Below, piece by piece: positions 1 to 8,605 of a stretch of DNA of 19,955 bases. This stretch comes from PWND01 sp964601515 (GTDB lineage Bacteria; Bacteroidota; Bacteroidia; Bacteroidales; UBA7960). A program made the position numbers and the translations under genes. Position 1 is the stretch's first letter, and every line of letters starts with the position of its first letter. Where the stretch lies: the NCBI GenBank assembly GCA_964601515.1, contig CAZRNU010000051.1, positions 1-19,955 on the forward strand, read 5' to 3'. Under the pieces are notes generated by a model. The model made no database searches. It was not told where the DNA came from and was given only the letters and a program-made list of their open reading frames with translations.

Positions 1-876
1 GGTAGCATCCTTATAAGGTTGCACAACCAAATCAGCAGCAGAAAAATAAGCAGCCACCATATTATTAGGTATAAACTCATTATGCAACACAATCGAATCA
101 TTTATACCCAACAAATCAATTAAATCAAAATACTCTTTAGAATTTTCATAAAACTCACCTGCAATTATGGCCTTCAATTTCCTATTTCTCAGGCTAGGTT
201 CAGCCATAGCTTTAAGCAATAGATCGAGTCCTTTGTAAGCCCTAATAAAGCCAAAAAACAGCACATAATTAAACTCAGAAGAAAGGGATAACTCTTGCAA
301 AGCCTTATCCTTTGGCATCTTATCACCAAAATTATCATACAAAGGATGAAGGCAAAGTTTAACAGGCTTAGTGTTGTTGAACTTCTCAAGATCATTCTTT
401 ACAGACTGAGATAGAGTAATAAATCCATCAACACTATTTATAAAATACTTAGTAAGCATTTTATCTCCGGGTCTTTTTTCATGAGGAATAATATTATCGG
501 CAATAGCAATAACCTTTGTTTTATTGTTTTTTCTAATAATTCTGGAGGTCTTTCCTAAACTAGGTGCCATAAAAGGTATCCAGTATCTTAGAATTACAAA
601 ATCCGGAGCCATTTTGGAAAGTTCCCTTCCAACCCTAATCCAATTAAGAGGATTAATACTATTAACCTTCACCTTAATATTCAGACCATGAGGAGGCGGT
701 TCATCAGAATACTGAGTTTTACCGGGAAAAAGAAAAGAAGGATATTGAAGAGAGAAAGTATAAATAGTAACATCGTGTCCCATCTGCATCAAAGCATAGG
801 CTAATCTTTCATTAAAAGTAGCCAACCCACCACCTCTAAGCGGATGCGCAGAACCTATAATAACTATTCTTGCCAA
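1..876 (-). CDS. GT4-family glycosyltransferase, 3' end cut by window edge
   Basis: 292 codons are open to the left edge. The protein starts MARIVIIGSAHPLRGGG, a Rossmann beta strand followed by the Gly-rich loop typical of GT-B fold enzymes. Further on are RYWIPFMAP (a segment I associate with a subset of GT4 enzymes), LFFGFIRAYKGLDLL (the FxGxxRxxKG-type start of the C-terminal donor-binding domain), and finally VVQPYKDAT at the window edge, just before the usual QSGV. Most of the enzyme is therefore present. The start is taken as TTG at 874-876, since no ATG is in frame at a suitable place; this overlaps the upstream GT2 gene by 13 bp, which suggests translational coupling. The role is transfer of a sugar from an activated donor onto a lipid- or saccharide-linked acceptor, probably for a surface polysaccharide. 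The substrate cannot be read from sequence. The family call is firm; the start codon is not. Confidence 0.85.
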   Translation of the reverse strand, partial: MARIVIIGSAHPLRGGGLATFNERLAYALMQMGHDVTIYTFSLQYPSFLFPGKTQYSDEPPPHGLNIKVKVNSINPLNWIRVGRELSKMAPDFVILRYWIPFMAPSLGKTSRIIRKNNKTKVIAIADNIIPHEKRPGDKMLTKYFINSVDGFITLSQSVKNDLEKFNNTKPVKLCLHPLYDNFGDKMPKDKALQELSLSSEFNYVLFFGFIRAYKGLDLLLKAMAEPSLRNRKLKAIIAGEFYENSKEYFDLIDLLGINDSIVLHNEFIPNNMVAAYFSAADLVVQPYKDAT

Positions 877-1814
877 TTTTCTTCTGTTGTTTGATCGATA
901 AGATATTTATTTCTATCAGCAGAGCTTCTCGACACCATTTCTCCGATAAAACCAGCCAGAAAAAGTTGAGTTCCAATAATCATAGCGAGCAATCCGAAGT
1001 AAAACAAAGGCCTTTCTGTCATACGATACTCATACATAAAGAACTTGGCGTAAGCTAAATAAGCAGCAATAGCCAAACCTGCCATAAACATCAGAGTACC
1101 AATCAGGCCGAAAAGATGCATAGGTTTGCGACCAAAACGAGTAACAAACAAAATTGAGATTAAATCAAGGAAACCATTAACAAACCTTTCCAATCCAAAC
1201 TTAGTGTGACCGAATTTGCGTTTACGATGCTGAACAACCTTTTCACCAATCTTTTTAAACCCTGCCCATTTAGCCATTACAGGGATGTACCTATGCATTT
1301 CACCATATACTTCAATGCTTTTAACAACTTTCTTCCTATATGCTTTAAGTCCACAATTAAAATCGTGAAGTTTTATACCGGTCATTTTTCGAGTAGCCCA
1401 ATTATAAAGCTTAGTAGGAATTGTTTTAGATAAAGGGTCGTAACGTTTCTTTTTCCAGCCACTAACCAAATCAAACCCTTCCTTCATTATCATATTATAA
1501 AGTTCGGGAATTTCGCCGGGATTATCTTGAAGATCAGCATCCATTGTAATTACTACATCACCGTTACACCTTTCAAATCCCACATTTAAAGCTGCTGATT
1601 TACCGTAATTTCGTCTAAAGCTAATTCCCTTAATCTGAGGATATTGCTTCTTCAGGCTTTCAATAATAATCCACGAATCATCTGAACTACCGTCGTCAAT
1701 AAGCAATGCTTCCCACGAGAATTTATTTTCAAGCATAACTGAATTAATCTCAGCCACGAGTTCCGGAAGAGATTCTTCTTCATTATATAATGGAATAATA
1801 AGTGAAATGTCCAT
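864..1814 (-). CDS. GT2 glycosyltransferase, polyprenyl-phosphate (DPM1/GtrB/ArnC-like) type
   Basis: The 316-residue protein starts MDISLIIPLYNEEESLPEL, the classic GT2 opening. DDGSSDD lies at residues 40-46, the metal- and nucleotide-binding DxD (DADLQD) at 92-97, and the basic stretch QHRKRKFGHTKFG at 195-207, which is typical of enzymes acting on polyprenyl phosphate. Two membrane helices follow at about 233-256 and 269-292. Family knowledge says such proteins load a hexose or aminohexose from a nucleotide sugar onto undecaprenyl phosphate at the inner membrane, so that a partner can use the lipid-linked sugar in the periplasm. No GtrA-type flippase or GT-C transferase is seen in the window. 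It is the first gene of a leftward unit with the overlapping GT4 gene and diverges from the MATE gene. Length is normal for the family; the sugar is unknown. Confidence 0.9.
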   Translation of the reverse strand: MDISLIIPLYNEEESLPELVAEINSVMLENKFSWEALLIDDGSSDDSWIIIESLKKQYPQIKGISFRRNYGKSAALNVGFERCNGDVVITMDADLQDNPGEIPELYNMIMKEGFDLVSGWKKKRYDPLSKTIPTKLYNWATRKMTGIKLHDFNCGLKAYRKKVVKSIEVYGEMHRYIPVMAKWAGFKKIGEKVVQHRKRKFGHTKFGLERFVNGFLDLISILFVTRFGRKPMHLFGLIGTLMFMAGLAIAAYLAYAKFFMYEYRMTERPLFYFGLLAMIIGTQLFLAGFIGEMVSRSSADRNKYLIDQTTEENWQE

Positions 1815-1835
1815 TTTTTAATATTTTACAACCAA

Positions 1836-1853
1836 CAAAAATAATCAAATTTA
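1836..1853 (-). promoter_or_regulatory. candidate promoter -7 boxes for the GT2/GT4 unit
   Basis: Read on the minus strand, TATTTTTG (1843-1836) and TAAATTTG (1853-1846) both fit the Bacteroidota -7 consensus TAnnTTTG. They lie 22-32 bp before the GT2 start. A TTG at 1870-1868 could serve as the -33 element, but its spacing is 24 bp to the first box and 14 bp to the second, neither ideal. Which box is used cannot be decided from sequence. Confidence 0.45.
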
Positions 1854-1945
1854 GTTTATTAAAAATGCAAGCATAATTGAAATGCGTGATATATTTTAAT
1901 TGGCAATCGGTTATTATAAACCTCAAATAAAACCTATAGTTTATT

Positions 1946-1953
1946 TACCTTTG
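1946..1953 (+). promoter_or_regulatory. candidate promoter -7 box for the MATE gene
   Basis: TACCTTTG matches TAnnTTTG exactly and ends 23 bp before the ATG at 1977, giving a short leader. No TTG lies at the expected -33 distance, so only half of the promoter is supported. Confidence 0.5.
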
Positions 1954-1976
1954 CTACCTGAATATTTTCAATATTA

Positions 1977-3335
1977 ATGCGCGACATGACAATAGGGCCT
2001 GCGGGCTCACAAATATTTAAATTTGCAATGCCAATGCTGTTGGGTAACGTATTCCAACAGCTTTATAATATTGTTGACACCATTATAATTGGTCAATATA
2101 TTGGCAAAGAAGCACTTGCGGCAGCGGGAGCATCTTTTCCTGTAATATTTGTATTGATTAGTTTAATTATTGGAATTACTACAGGAACTACAATAATAAT
2201 ATCTCAAAATTACGGAGCAAAAAACTTCACACAGGTAAAAAGAGCGATAGACACAACTTTTGTATATCTATTTTATGCATCGTTAATATTAACCATAATC
2301 GGACTACTATTCATTGAAACAATATGGCGGTGGATGGGTATTCCCAATGAACTAAGATCTGATGCAACTTTATATTTTAACATTTATGCAGCAGGGCTGA
2401 TACTTATGTTTGGATATAATGCCGTAAGCGCAATATTAAGAGGTTTGGGTGATTCAAAAACTCCATTGTATTTTCTGATTATAGCTTCTGTTTTGAATGT
2501 AATACTTGACCTTGTATTTGTTGTTGTTTTTAATTGGGGTATTGGCAGTGTGGCATTTGCCACGGTTTTGTCGCATGGCATTTCGTTTTTCTTATGTGTT
2601 ATATACCTAAACAAGACTCATTCTATTGTTAGAGTCGGATTTAAAAAACTTGTTTTCGACAAGGATATATTCATTAAAAGTATAAAAATAGGATTACCTA
2701 CTGGGTTTCAACATACTTTTGTTGCTTTAGGGATGACAGCAATGATTGGTATTGTGAGCGATTTTGGCACCAATACTCTTGCAGCCTTTACCATTGCAGG
2801 AAGAATAGATTCATTTGCCGCAATGCCGGCTATGAATTTTAGCATGGCACTTTCAACATTTGTTGGTCAAAACATAGGTGCAAACAAATTAGACAGAATT
2901 AGAAGCGGGTTAAATTATACACTTTTATTAACAAGTATTATCTCTATAATTGTAAGTCTTGTTGCCTGGTTTTTAGGAAATTATCTGATGCAAATATTTA
3001 CTAATGATGCAGAAGTTATAAAAATTGGGTACCAATACCTTATAATTGTAAGCTCTTTCTATGTTGTTTTTTCAGCTATGTTTTCGGTTCAGGGAGTTTT
3101 GAGAGGCGCCGGAGATACATTAATACCAATGTTTATAACACTGTTTGCTCTATGGATTTTAAGAATACCGGCATCATATATTTTAGCAAAATATATTGGT
3201 ACAGACGGTATTTGGCTTGGAATACCTATTGCATGGATTTTCGGCTGTCTGGCAGTTTTTGTTTACTATAAGTCGGGAAGATGGAAGAAAAAGCAAGTAA
3301 TAAAAAGAGCGGAAGTTGATGTTTCCGCTCAATAA
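1977..3335 (+). CDS. MATE family efflux transporter
   Basis: The 452-residue, very hydrophobic protein opens MRDMTIGPAGSQIFKFAMPM and continues LLGNVFQQLYNIVDTIIIGQ, the start pattern of the MATE (NorM/DinF-like) family. The length and about twelve predicted helices in two homologous halves agree. The second half repeats the pattern around GTNTLAAFTIAGRIDSFA and FVGQNIGANKLDRI. The ATG at 1977 is preferred over the Met at codon 4 because related proteins often begin with a short basic segment followed by MT. MATE proteins export cationic drugs, dyes or metabolites from the cytoplasm using a Na+ or H+ gradient; the substrate here is unknown. The last ten codons contain an inverted repeat that, on the other strand, looks like the ribBA terminator. 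The gene stands alone between a divergent and a convergent unit. Confidence 0.93.
   Translation: MRDMTIGPAGSQIFKFAMPMLLGNVFQQLYNIVDTIIIGQYIGKEALAAAGASFPVIFVLISLIIGITTGTTIIISQNYGAKNFTQVKRAIDTTFVYLFYASLILTIIGLLFIETIWRWMGIPNELRSDATLYFNIYAAGLILMFGYNAVSAILRGLGDSKTPLYFLIIASVLNVILDLVFVVVFNWGIGSVAFATVLSHGISFFLCVIYLNKTHSIVRVGFKKLVFDKDIFIKSIKIGLPTGFQHTFVALGMTAMIGIVSDFGTNTLAAFTIAGRIDSFAAMPAMNFSMALSTFVGQNIGANKLDRIRSGLNYTLLLTSIISIIVSLVAWFLGNYLMQIFTNDAEVIKIGYQYLIIVSSFYVVFSAMFSVQGVLRGAGDTLIPMFITLFALWILRIPASYILAKYIGTDGIWLGIPIAWIFGCLAVFVYYKSGRWKKKQVIKRAEVDVSAQ
3295..3330 (-). terminator. intrinsic terminator of the ribBA operon, inside the MATE coding end
   Basis: On the minus strand GAGCGGAA (3330-3323), an 8-nt loop and TTCCGCTC (3314-3307) form an 8-bp stem, followed at once by TTTTTATT. 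That is a good Rho-independent terminator for leftward transcription, about 30 bp beyond the ribBA stop. On the plus strand the same hairpin has no U-tract after it, so it is one-directional. It lies wholly within MATE codons. Confidence 0.8.
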
Positions 3336-3359
3336 CATTCACTTATATATTTCAGAGCA

Positions 3360-4586
3360 TTAAAGCCAGTGATTCATTTTATTCTTCTTTGTATCCATAT
3401 AAACAGCACAGTGGCTCGTAGTAGGAACAATAATAGGAACATTCTGAGTAATTTCTATACCATATCCCATTAATCCGGTTCTTTTACTAGGATTATTTGT
3501 AATTAGCTTAATTTTCTTTGCTTTAAGATCTCTAAGAATCTGAGCACCAATGCCATAATCCCTCTCATCAGCTTTAAATCCCAACTCGATATTTGCTTCG
3601 ACAGTGTCAAGGCCTTTTTCCTGAAGATGATATGCTTTAAGCTTATTAAGTAAACCAATTCCCCTACCCTCCTGATTCATATAAAGGACAATGCCCTTTC
3701 CTTCCTTATCTACCATTTCCATTGCTTGATGAAGTTGCCCTCCACAATCACATTTGCAAGAGCCAAAAATATCGCCGGTAACACAGCTTGAGTGAACCCT
3801 TACAAGCACCTCTTCACCTTCTTCCCATTCTCCTTTTACAAGAGCGAGGTGAATCATATCATTTGTAGTTTGTTTGTATGCTACAAGTTTAAAACTTCCC
3901 CAAGCAGTTGGTAAATCGACTGTAACCTCTTTACTTATCAAACTTTCATTCTTAATACGATAAGCAATAAGATCTTCTATAGTGATAATTTTAAGATTGA
4001 ATTTTTTTGCAATCTCCATTAATTCCGGCAGCCTTGCCATAGTGCCATCTTCATTCATTATTTCAACAAGAGCACCTGCCGGTTGCAGACCTGCAAGTCG
4101 AGCAAGATCGATAGAGGCTTCAGTATGTCCGGCTCTTTGAATAACACCACCAACCCTTGCCATAAGAGGAAAAATATGGCCGGGGCGACCAAGTTCTTCA
4201 GGTTTTGTGCTAGGGTCTGCAAGAGCTTTAATTGTTTTTGCTCTATCCGAAGCTGAAATTCCGGTTGTACATCCGTAGCCATTTAAATCGACAGAAACTG
4301 TAAAAGGAGTATCAAACAGAGCAGTATTTCTAGGCACCATCAACTCGAGATCGAGTTCTTCACATCTTTTACGCGTTAGCGGAGCACAAATTAACCCGCG
4401 CCCATGGGTTGCCATAAAGTTGACAATCTCAGGAGTAATAGTTTCTGCAGCAGCAATGAAATCACCTTCATTCTCTCTGCTTTCATCATCAACAACTATA
4501 ATAATCTTTCCTTGTCTAATATCTTCAATAGCTTCTTCTATTGTATTGAATCTGCTACTGATTTCTTTTTGTGGGTTGCCAGACAT
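3360..4586 (-). CDS. ribBA: bifunctional 3,4-dihydroxy-2-butanone-4-phosphate synthase / GTP cyclohydrolase II
   Basis: The 408-residue protein catalyses two entry steps of riboflavin synthesis. Residues 1 to about 210 are the RibB domain, with DDESRENEGDF at 33-43 (acidic metal-binding loop), GRPGHIFPL at 133-141 and RAGHTEASIDLARLAG at 151-166. This half makes the four-carbon unit from ribulose 5-phosphate. Residues from about 215 are the RibA domain. The zinc ligands are C268, C279 and C281 in VRVHSSC...CKCDCGGQL, followed by NQEGRGIGLLNK around 304-315 and NNPSKRTGL around 364-372. This half opens GTP. All key residues are present and both domains look functional. The ATG is supported by AAGGAG about 9 nt upstream (4601-4596), the only strong Shine-Dalgarno I see in the window, and it lies inside the end of the upstream GT2 gene (32-bp overlap). 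No FMN riboswitch space exists. Confidence 0.97.
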   Translation of the reverse strand: MSGNPQKEISSRFNTIEEAIEDIRQGKIIIVVDDESRENEGDFIAAAETITPEIVNFMATHGRGLICAPLTRKRCEELDLELMVPRNTALFDTPFTVSVDLNGYGCTTGISASDRAKTIKALADPSTKPEELGRPGHIFPLMARVGGVIQRAGHTEASIDLARLAGLQPAGALVEIMNEDGTMARLPELMEIAKKFNLKIITIEDLIAYRIKNESLISKEVTVDLPTAWGSFKLVAYKQTTNDMIHLALVKGEWEEGEEVLVRVHSSCVTGDIFGSCKCDCGGQLHQAMEMVDKEGKGIVLYMNQEGRGIGLLNKLKAYHLQEKGLDTVEANIELGFKADERDYGIGAQILRDLKAKKIKLITNNPSKRTGLMGYGIEITQNVPIIVPTTSHCAVYMDTKKNKMNHWL

Positions 4587-5727
4587 TTGTATTTTCTCCT
4601 TTAAGAAATTTAAAAAAACCTTCTAGTAAGGCAAGGTTCATGGTAAAAAAGTGTGAAACAAAGCGCAAAAGTACAATATGTATATTTAATTTCTTCAATA
4701 AAAAATCAATAAAAAAAATTGCATATAATAAACCTTGTGATATTAACAAAATAAGATAAAAAGTGTTTGTTGATGCAAGTGCAATATTGCAAATTAAAGC
4801 AAATATTATTAAAAAAGGACCAAACCACCTAATTACCTTGTGCGACATAAAGGCAAAAGACACACCCCTGTATGGCGGCCAAAGTAAAGAAAAAAAATAT
4901 TTTAGATTTTGAAAATTACCTGCTGAAATCCTCACTTTTCTTTTATATTCAATTCTCCAGTCGTTTGAAACATCTTCATAAACAAGAGCCTTTAAGTCAG
5001 TAATAGCCTTTTGTTTTTGTTTCAAAACACTTAACGTTATAAAAAAATCTTCAACAGCAAACCCAGCCGGAACATCCGGCAAAAGCGACTTTCTAATTGC
5101 GTAGCACCCGCCGAAAGCACCAATCATACTTCCCCATAACTTACCTTCATAGTGTTTCATAAGAATCTCGCCTCTAATAAACATTTTTTCTTGAATTGAA
5201 ATGCCATCTTTGTTGGTAACAAGATTTATAATATTTGCACCTACAATGCCAATCGAAGGATCAGAAAAATGAGAGACAAGATTTCTAATTGTTGATTTTT
5301 CAAAATAAACATTTGCATCAGTAAGAATTAGAATTTCATTGTCTGTTTTGGTTTTAAGCATATTAACCAATTCAGGTTTACCTTGTCTTTCAGTGTAAAA
5401 AAAAGCTTTAATTTTATCCGGAAATTCCAGCTGAAGTTTTTTTACTATTTCATTTGTAGCATCAGTTGAAGCATCAGAACCAATTATCATTTCAACAGTA
5501 CCTTCATAATCAGTATCAAAAACACTTCTAATCTTATTTTCAATAACCGACTCTTCATTGTGGACTGCCATTATAACAGAAACAAAATTATTAACTGACG
5601 TAGCAGATAATTTAGACTTTGGAGTTTTTTTAAAGGCAGAAAGGAGATGCAGTATTAGTGGATATAATATATATGAATGCACCAGACAATAAACAGAAAC
5701 CCAAAATATAATCTCAATAAAAATCAT
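4555..5727 (-). CDS. membrane GT2 glycosyltransferase (cellulose-synthase/NodC-like layout)
   Basis: The 390-residue protein has an N-terminal helix at about 4-29, then a cytoplasmic GT2 domain with VSVIMAVHNEE at 49-59, GSDASTDAT at 83-91 and TDAN at 136-139 (Asn replaces the last Asp of DxD, which is common in such enzymes). GAFGGCYAIRKS lies near 203-213 and the acidic pair ED at 226-227. Where processive synthases have QxxRW, this protein has RKVRISAGN. Three further helices follow at about 302-319, 322-343 and 352-373. The layout resembles family-2 enzymes that extend or decorate a polysaccharide at the inner membrane. The missing QxxRW leaves processivity open. Its start overlaps the GT4 stop by 4 bp (ATGA), and its end overlaps ribBA by 32 bp. 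Confidence 0.88.
   Translation of the reverse strand: MIFIEIIFWVSVYCLVHSYILYPLILHLLSAFKKTPKSKLSATSVNNFVSVIMAVHNEESVIENKIRSVFDTDYEGTVEMIIGSDASTDATNEIVKKLQLEFPDKIKAFFYTERQGKPELVNMLKTKTDNEILILTDANVYFEKSTIRNLVSHFSDPSIGIVGANIINLVTNKDGISIQEKMFIRGEILMKHYEGKLWGSMIGAFGGCYAIRKSLLPDVPAGFAVEDFFITLSVLKQKQKAITDLKALVYEDVSNDWRIEYKRKVRISAGNFQNLKYFFSLLWPPYRGVSFAFMSHKVIRWFGPFLIIFALICNIALASTNTFYLILLISQGLLYAIFFIDFLLKKLNIHIVLLRFVSHFFTMNLALLEGFFKFLKGENTNVWQPTKRNQ
4595..4602 (-). promoter_or_regulatory. ribosome binding site of ribBA
   Basis: AAAGGAGA on the minus strand lies 8 nt before the ribBA ATG and within the last codons of the upstream glycosyltransferase. It fixes the start and suggests ribBA is translated by independent initiation on a shared message. 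Other genes here lack such a site. Confidence 0.75.
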
Positions 5728-6929
5728 TTCAAAATCGACTTATAAAAATCCGTTAAACTGCCGGCAATCTCAAGATTATCGTAATGTTTCTCAATAAACT
5801 CAGATGCATTATTCCCTATGCTTTTGCAAATATCTTTGTTTTCTAAGACATAACATATTTTTTCGGCAAAAATATTAGCATCATCTGCAATGAAAATATC
5901 TTTATTGGGACTGGCATTAATACCTTCTACTCCTATAGTTGTAGAAATAATGGTAATACCGGCTGCCATTCCTTCAAGAATTTTTATTCTCATACCACTA
6001 CCGGCAAATAATGGAACTACCATTATACCGTTATGCTTCATAAACCTTATAGCATTATCAACTTCTCCGTGGTATACAATGCCAGGTTTTTTAAAAAAAT
6101 TTATAATCCATTGAGGAGCATTCCTTCCACCAATATGTAATTTTTCATTTGGATGCTTCTCTAAAACTCTTGGCCAAACATTTTCAATAAACCATTTTAG
6201 ACCTTCCTGATTTGGAATCCAATCGAGTGCACCAATGAAAAACACAGATGAGCAATTTACCGGCACATCAATTTCATTAATCAAGTTTTTATTAATGCCG
6301 GCACATGCAACATGAATAGGTACAGATGCTCCGAATTTCTTGAAAGTTTTGCAGTCATGTTCTGTAATAGGAACTATTGCATCAATATGTTGAATTATGT
6401 TTTTCTCTAGCTTTAATATTCTTTTACTCAATATTTTATAATACCATTTTTTAAGCAAATTATTTTCAAATAAGAAATTCCTTTGCCATATCACATGCTC
6501 TAAATTGTGAGCTCTAAGCACAACAGGGATATTATAATGTTTTTTTATTAAATCTGTATAAAGAGTCATATATAAACCTTCCAGTTGAATTATCTCAATA
6601 TTCTCGGATTTAATTAAATCTATAATTTTCTCACCAAGGCTTGACTTAAAAAACCTCTCGCCATTATATGGCAGTCTTGAAAAAAGCAAATTTCTCAAAG
6701 CATCAAAAAAGCTAACACTTGTGTCGATATCAACAAATTTCATGTTTAGTTTGTCTATTACAGTCTTAGGAATTCTACTAATATCTGCCTTATGTTTCGA
6801 TGTATTAAAAGCAAGCAATGTAACCTTATTCCCGACATTCATAAGATTTTGCGCCAGCGATAATGTTGCAATAGCCCCTCCATCAATAGGTGGAAAAGGG
6901 ACTTTAGGAGATAATATCAAAATATTCAT
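5724..6929 (-). CDS. GT4-family glycosyltransferase
   Basis: The 401-residue GT-B fold enzyme starts MNILILSPKVPFPPIDGGAI, with the acceptor-side Gly loop at 15-19. RAHNLEH at 139-145 is the conserved His region. VFFIGALDWIPNQEGLKWF at 229-247 opens the donor domain, and VVPLFAGSGMRIKILEGMAAG at 304-324 with E319 forms the nucleotide-sugar site. These features match the subgroup found in exopolysaccharide clusters. No membrane segment is seen, so it probably acts on a lipid-linked acceptor at the cytoplasmic face. It begins 8 bp after the LptF/G stop and runs into the GT2 gene with an ATGA overlap, so the four genes are almost certainly co-transcribed. Donor and acceptor are unknown. Confidence 0.9.
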   Translation of the reverse strand: MNILILSPKVPFPPIDGGAIATLSLAQNLMNVGNKVTLLAFNTSKHKADISRIPKTVIDKLNMKFVDIDTSVSFFDALRNLLFSRLPYNGERFFKSSLGEKIIDLIKSENIEIIQLEGLYMTLYTDLIKKHYNIPVVLRAHNLEHVIWQRNFLFENNLLKKWYYKILSKRILKLEKNIIQHIDAIVPITEHDCKTFKKFGASVPIHVACAGINKNLINEIDVPVNCSSVFFIGALDWIPNQEGLKWFIENVWPRVLEKHPNEKLHIGGRNAPQWIINFFKKPGIVYHGEVDNAIRFMKHNGIMVVPLFAGSGMRIKILEGMAAGITIISTTIGVEGINASPNKDIFIADDANIFAEKICYVLENKDICKSIGNNASEFIEKHYDNLEIAGSLTDFYKSILK

Positions 6930-6937
6930 TAAACTTT

Positions 6938-8371
6938 CTATTTATTGGTCTTTCTAAAGAAGTAGAAAAAGTTTTTAATTTTATTCAAGTAGTTATCAAC
7001 ATCAAACAAAGAAGAGTCTGTTGAAGCTTTATAAGTAAGCCAAATCCCGATTGGTAAAAGAAAAGCAGAAGCAATCCACATTCCCTGAAATACAGATATA
7101 ACGCCCTCACGAGCAAATTTTTCACCTGTAATTGAAATTACGTGAAATACCACAAAAAACAAAACCGCCACAATCATTGGAAGTCCATAACCTCCTTTTC
7201 TAATTATTGCGCCCATTGGTGCTCCAATTAGAAATAATACTATACAGGCAAATGAAAGAGTAAATTTTCGATGAAACTCAATAGTATATCTTGCAAGTCT
7301 TCTATCTCTGAACTTGATATCTTCGTGGCCAAACCTGATGCCATCAGTTTGACTTCTGATAATATTCTTGGCTTGGTTTATAATCAGATCTTTGGGCTGT
7401 GCTGCAAAATTTTTATAAGCTAAATCCGAAATTGAATCTATTTCAACAGACATTAAAACTGTTGAATCGGCCATTAAAAAATACTTAAGTCTATCTTTAT
7501 ACTTTCGCTGTATTTCGCTTCTAGCAATAGAAACCTGTCCTGTAAGGGAATCAATAAATGTACCCAATTGATTCATGCTTAGCATCTGGTAATTATTTCT
7601 GAATGCATCTTCATCGGTTCGATTTAAGTCAAACCCACTTAAATCAAATCTTTTTATTTGCTCTTTAAAATATGTTCTCTGAAAAGGCTTTGCAGGGTCT
7701 CTAGGATTTTTAGTTTTTACATCTTTATAATTATAACCGTTAAATAATGACATAACCAAATACCTTTTATCTGTAGTGGTTTTCATCTCTGCCCAATCTG
7801 CAACAGTAACATTAACGTTACCTCTTCTTTCACCATGATCGTAAATCATTACACTTCTCAGAGTAGTCCCATCGCTATCTTTTTTGTCTGCCTTTATAAC
7901 ATAGTTATCAATTCCTTTATAATAAACTCCTTCAAGAATATTAAAAGCAGGTCTTTGATGCCTGACATCATAAAGAAGAGAACCCATTTTTAGATTTGCA
8001 ACCGGCAAAACATTATTAGAGAAATAGAACGCTGCCAAAACAAAGAATCCTGAGATTATAACGAGTGGAAACATAATCTTTTTTAGAGATATCCCGGCCG
8101 ATTTAAAAGCTACCAGCTCATAGTTTTCTCCTAGTTTACCCATTGTCATTATTGATGACAAAAGAATTGCAAGCGGCAAAGCCATAGGTACAAAAGTTAC
8201 AGCCGCATAAAACAACAATTCACCAACAATATACCATTCTAAGCCTTTGCCAACCAAATCATCAATATACTTCCACAAAAACTGCATCAGAAGTATAAAA
8301 AGTGAAATAAAAAATGTCGCTATAAATGGTCCAAAATATGTTTTGCCAAGAAGAATATGTAGTTTTTTCAC
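6938..8371 (-). CDS. LptF/LptG family permease (YjgP/YjgQ)
   Basis: This 477-residue inner-membrane protein has three N-terminal helices (about 11-38, 48-70, 99-120), a periplasmic region of roughly 250 residues, and three C-terminal helices after residue 375 in FTLSFACIVLFLIGAPMGAI. This 3+3 layout with a jellyroll-like middle is diagnostic of LptF/LptG, the membrane subunits that with LptB2 extract LPS from the inner membrane and pass it to LptC/LptA. LELL-type motifs such as MTMGKLGENYELVAFKSAGIS around 77-97 match the coupling-helix region that contacts LptB. Bacteroidota LptF/G proteins are longer than those of E. coli, and the length fits. I cannot tell F from G by eye. It is the first gene of the operon with two glycosyltransferases and ribBA. 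Confidence 0.9.
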   Translation of the reverse strand: MKKLHILLGKTYFGPFIATFFISLFILLMQFLWKYIDDLVGKGLEWYIVGELLFYAAVTFVPMALPLAILLSSIMTMGKLGENYELVAFKSAGISLKKIMFPLVIISGFFVLAAFYFSNNVLPVANLKMGSLLYDVRHQRPAFNILEGVYYKGIDNYVIKADKKDSDGTTLRSVMIYDHGERRGNVNVTVADWAEMKTTTDKRYLVMSLFNGYNYKDVKTKNPRDPAKPFQRTYFKEQIKRFDLSGFDLNRTDEDAFRNNYQMLSMNQLGTFIDSLTGQVSIARSEIQRKYKDRLKYFLMADSTVLMSVEIDSISDLAYKNFAAQPKDLIINQAKNIIRSQTDGIRFGHEDIKFRDRRLARYTIEFHRKFTLSFACIVLFLIGAPMGAIIRKGGYGLPMIVAVLFFVVFHVISITGEKFAREGVISVFQGMWIASAFLLPIGIWLTYKASTDSSLFDVDNYLNKIKNFFYFFRKTNK

Positions 8372-8423
8372 AATTCTTTTCTATTCTATTTAATTTTCAT
8401 TCAAGCCATTAATTTAACTGCGA

Positions 8424-8431
8424 TAAAGGTA
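8424..8431 (-). promoter_or_regulatory. candidate -7 box for the lptF/G-GT-GT-ribBA operon
   Basis: TACCTTTA on the minus strand differs from TAnnTTTG only in the last base and lies about 52 bp before the start codon. A TTG upstream is at a loose spacing of about 27 bp. The rest of the 234-bp divergent region (8372-8605) is very AT-rich and shows no clear operator. It does contain a direct repeat AAATACTG at about 8514-8530. Confidence 0.35.
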
Positions 8432-8605
8432 AAAATTTTTTAATAATTTTTCTCTACACAATTGTTATGGTATTTTAAATACGCCAATATTCATAAAATA
8501 TTTTAAATTTTTTAAATACTGTGAAATACTGATTTATTTGCATTGCATTTTGTATAATTTTACAATTAATTATCAATGAGTTAGCAATAATAAGATTTTA
8601 TTTTA

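Noticed and set aside
4587..4760. Possible FMN riboswitch before ribBA
   Set aside because: The region is coding sequence of the upstream glycosyltransferase and shows none of the conserved FMN riboswitch segments.
8537..8562. Possible promoter TTTG...TAATTTTA before the hydrolase gene
   Set aside because: Spacing of 14 bp is too short and the last base of the -7 box is wrong, in a region so AT-rich that partial matches are expected.
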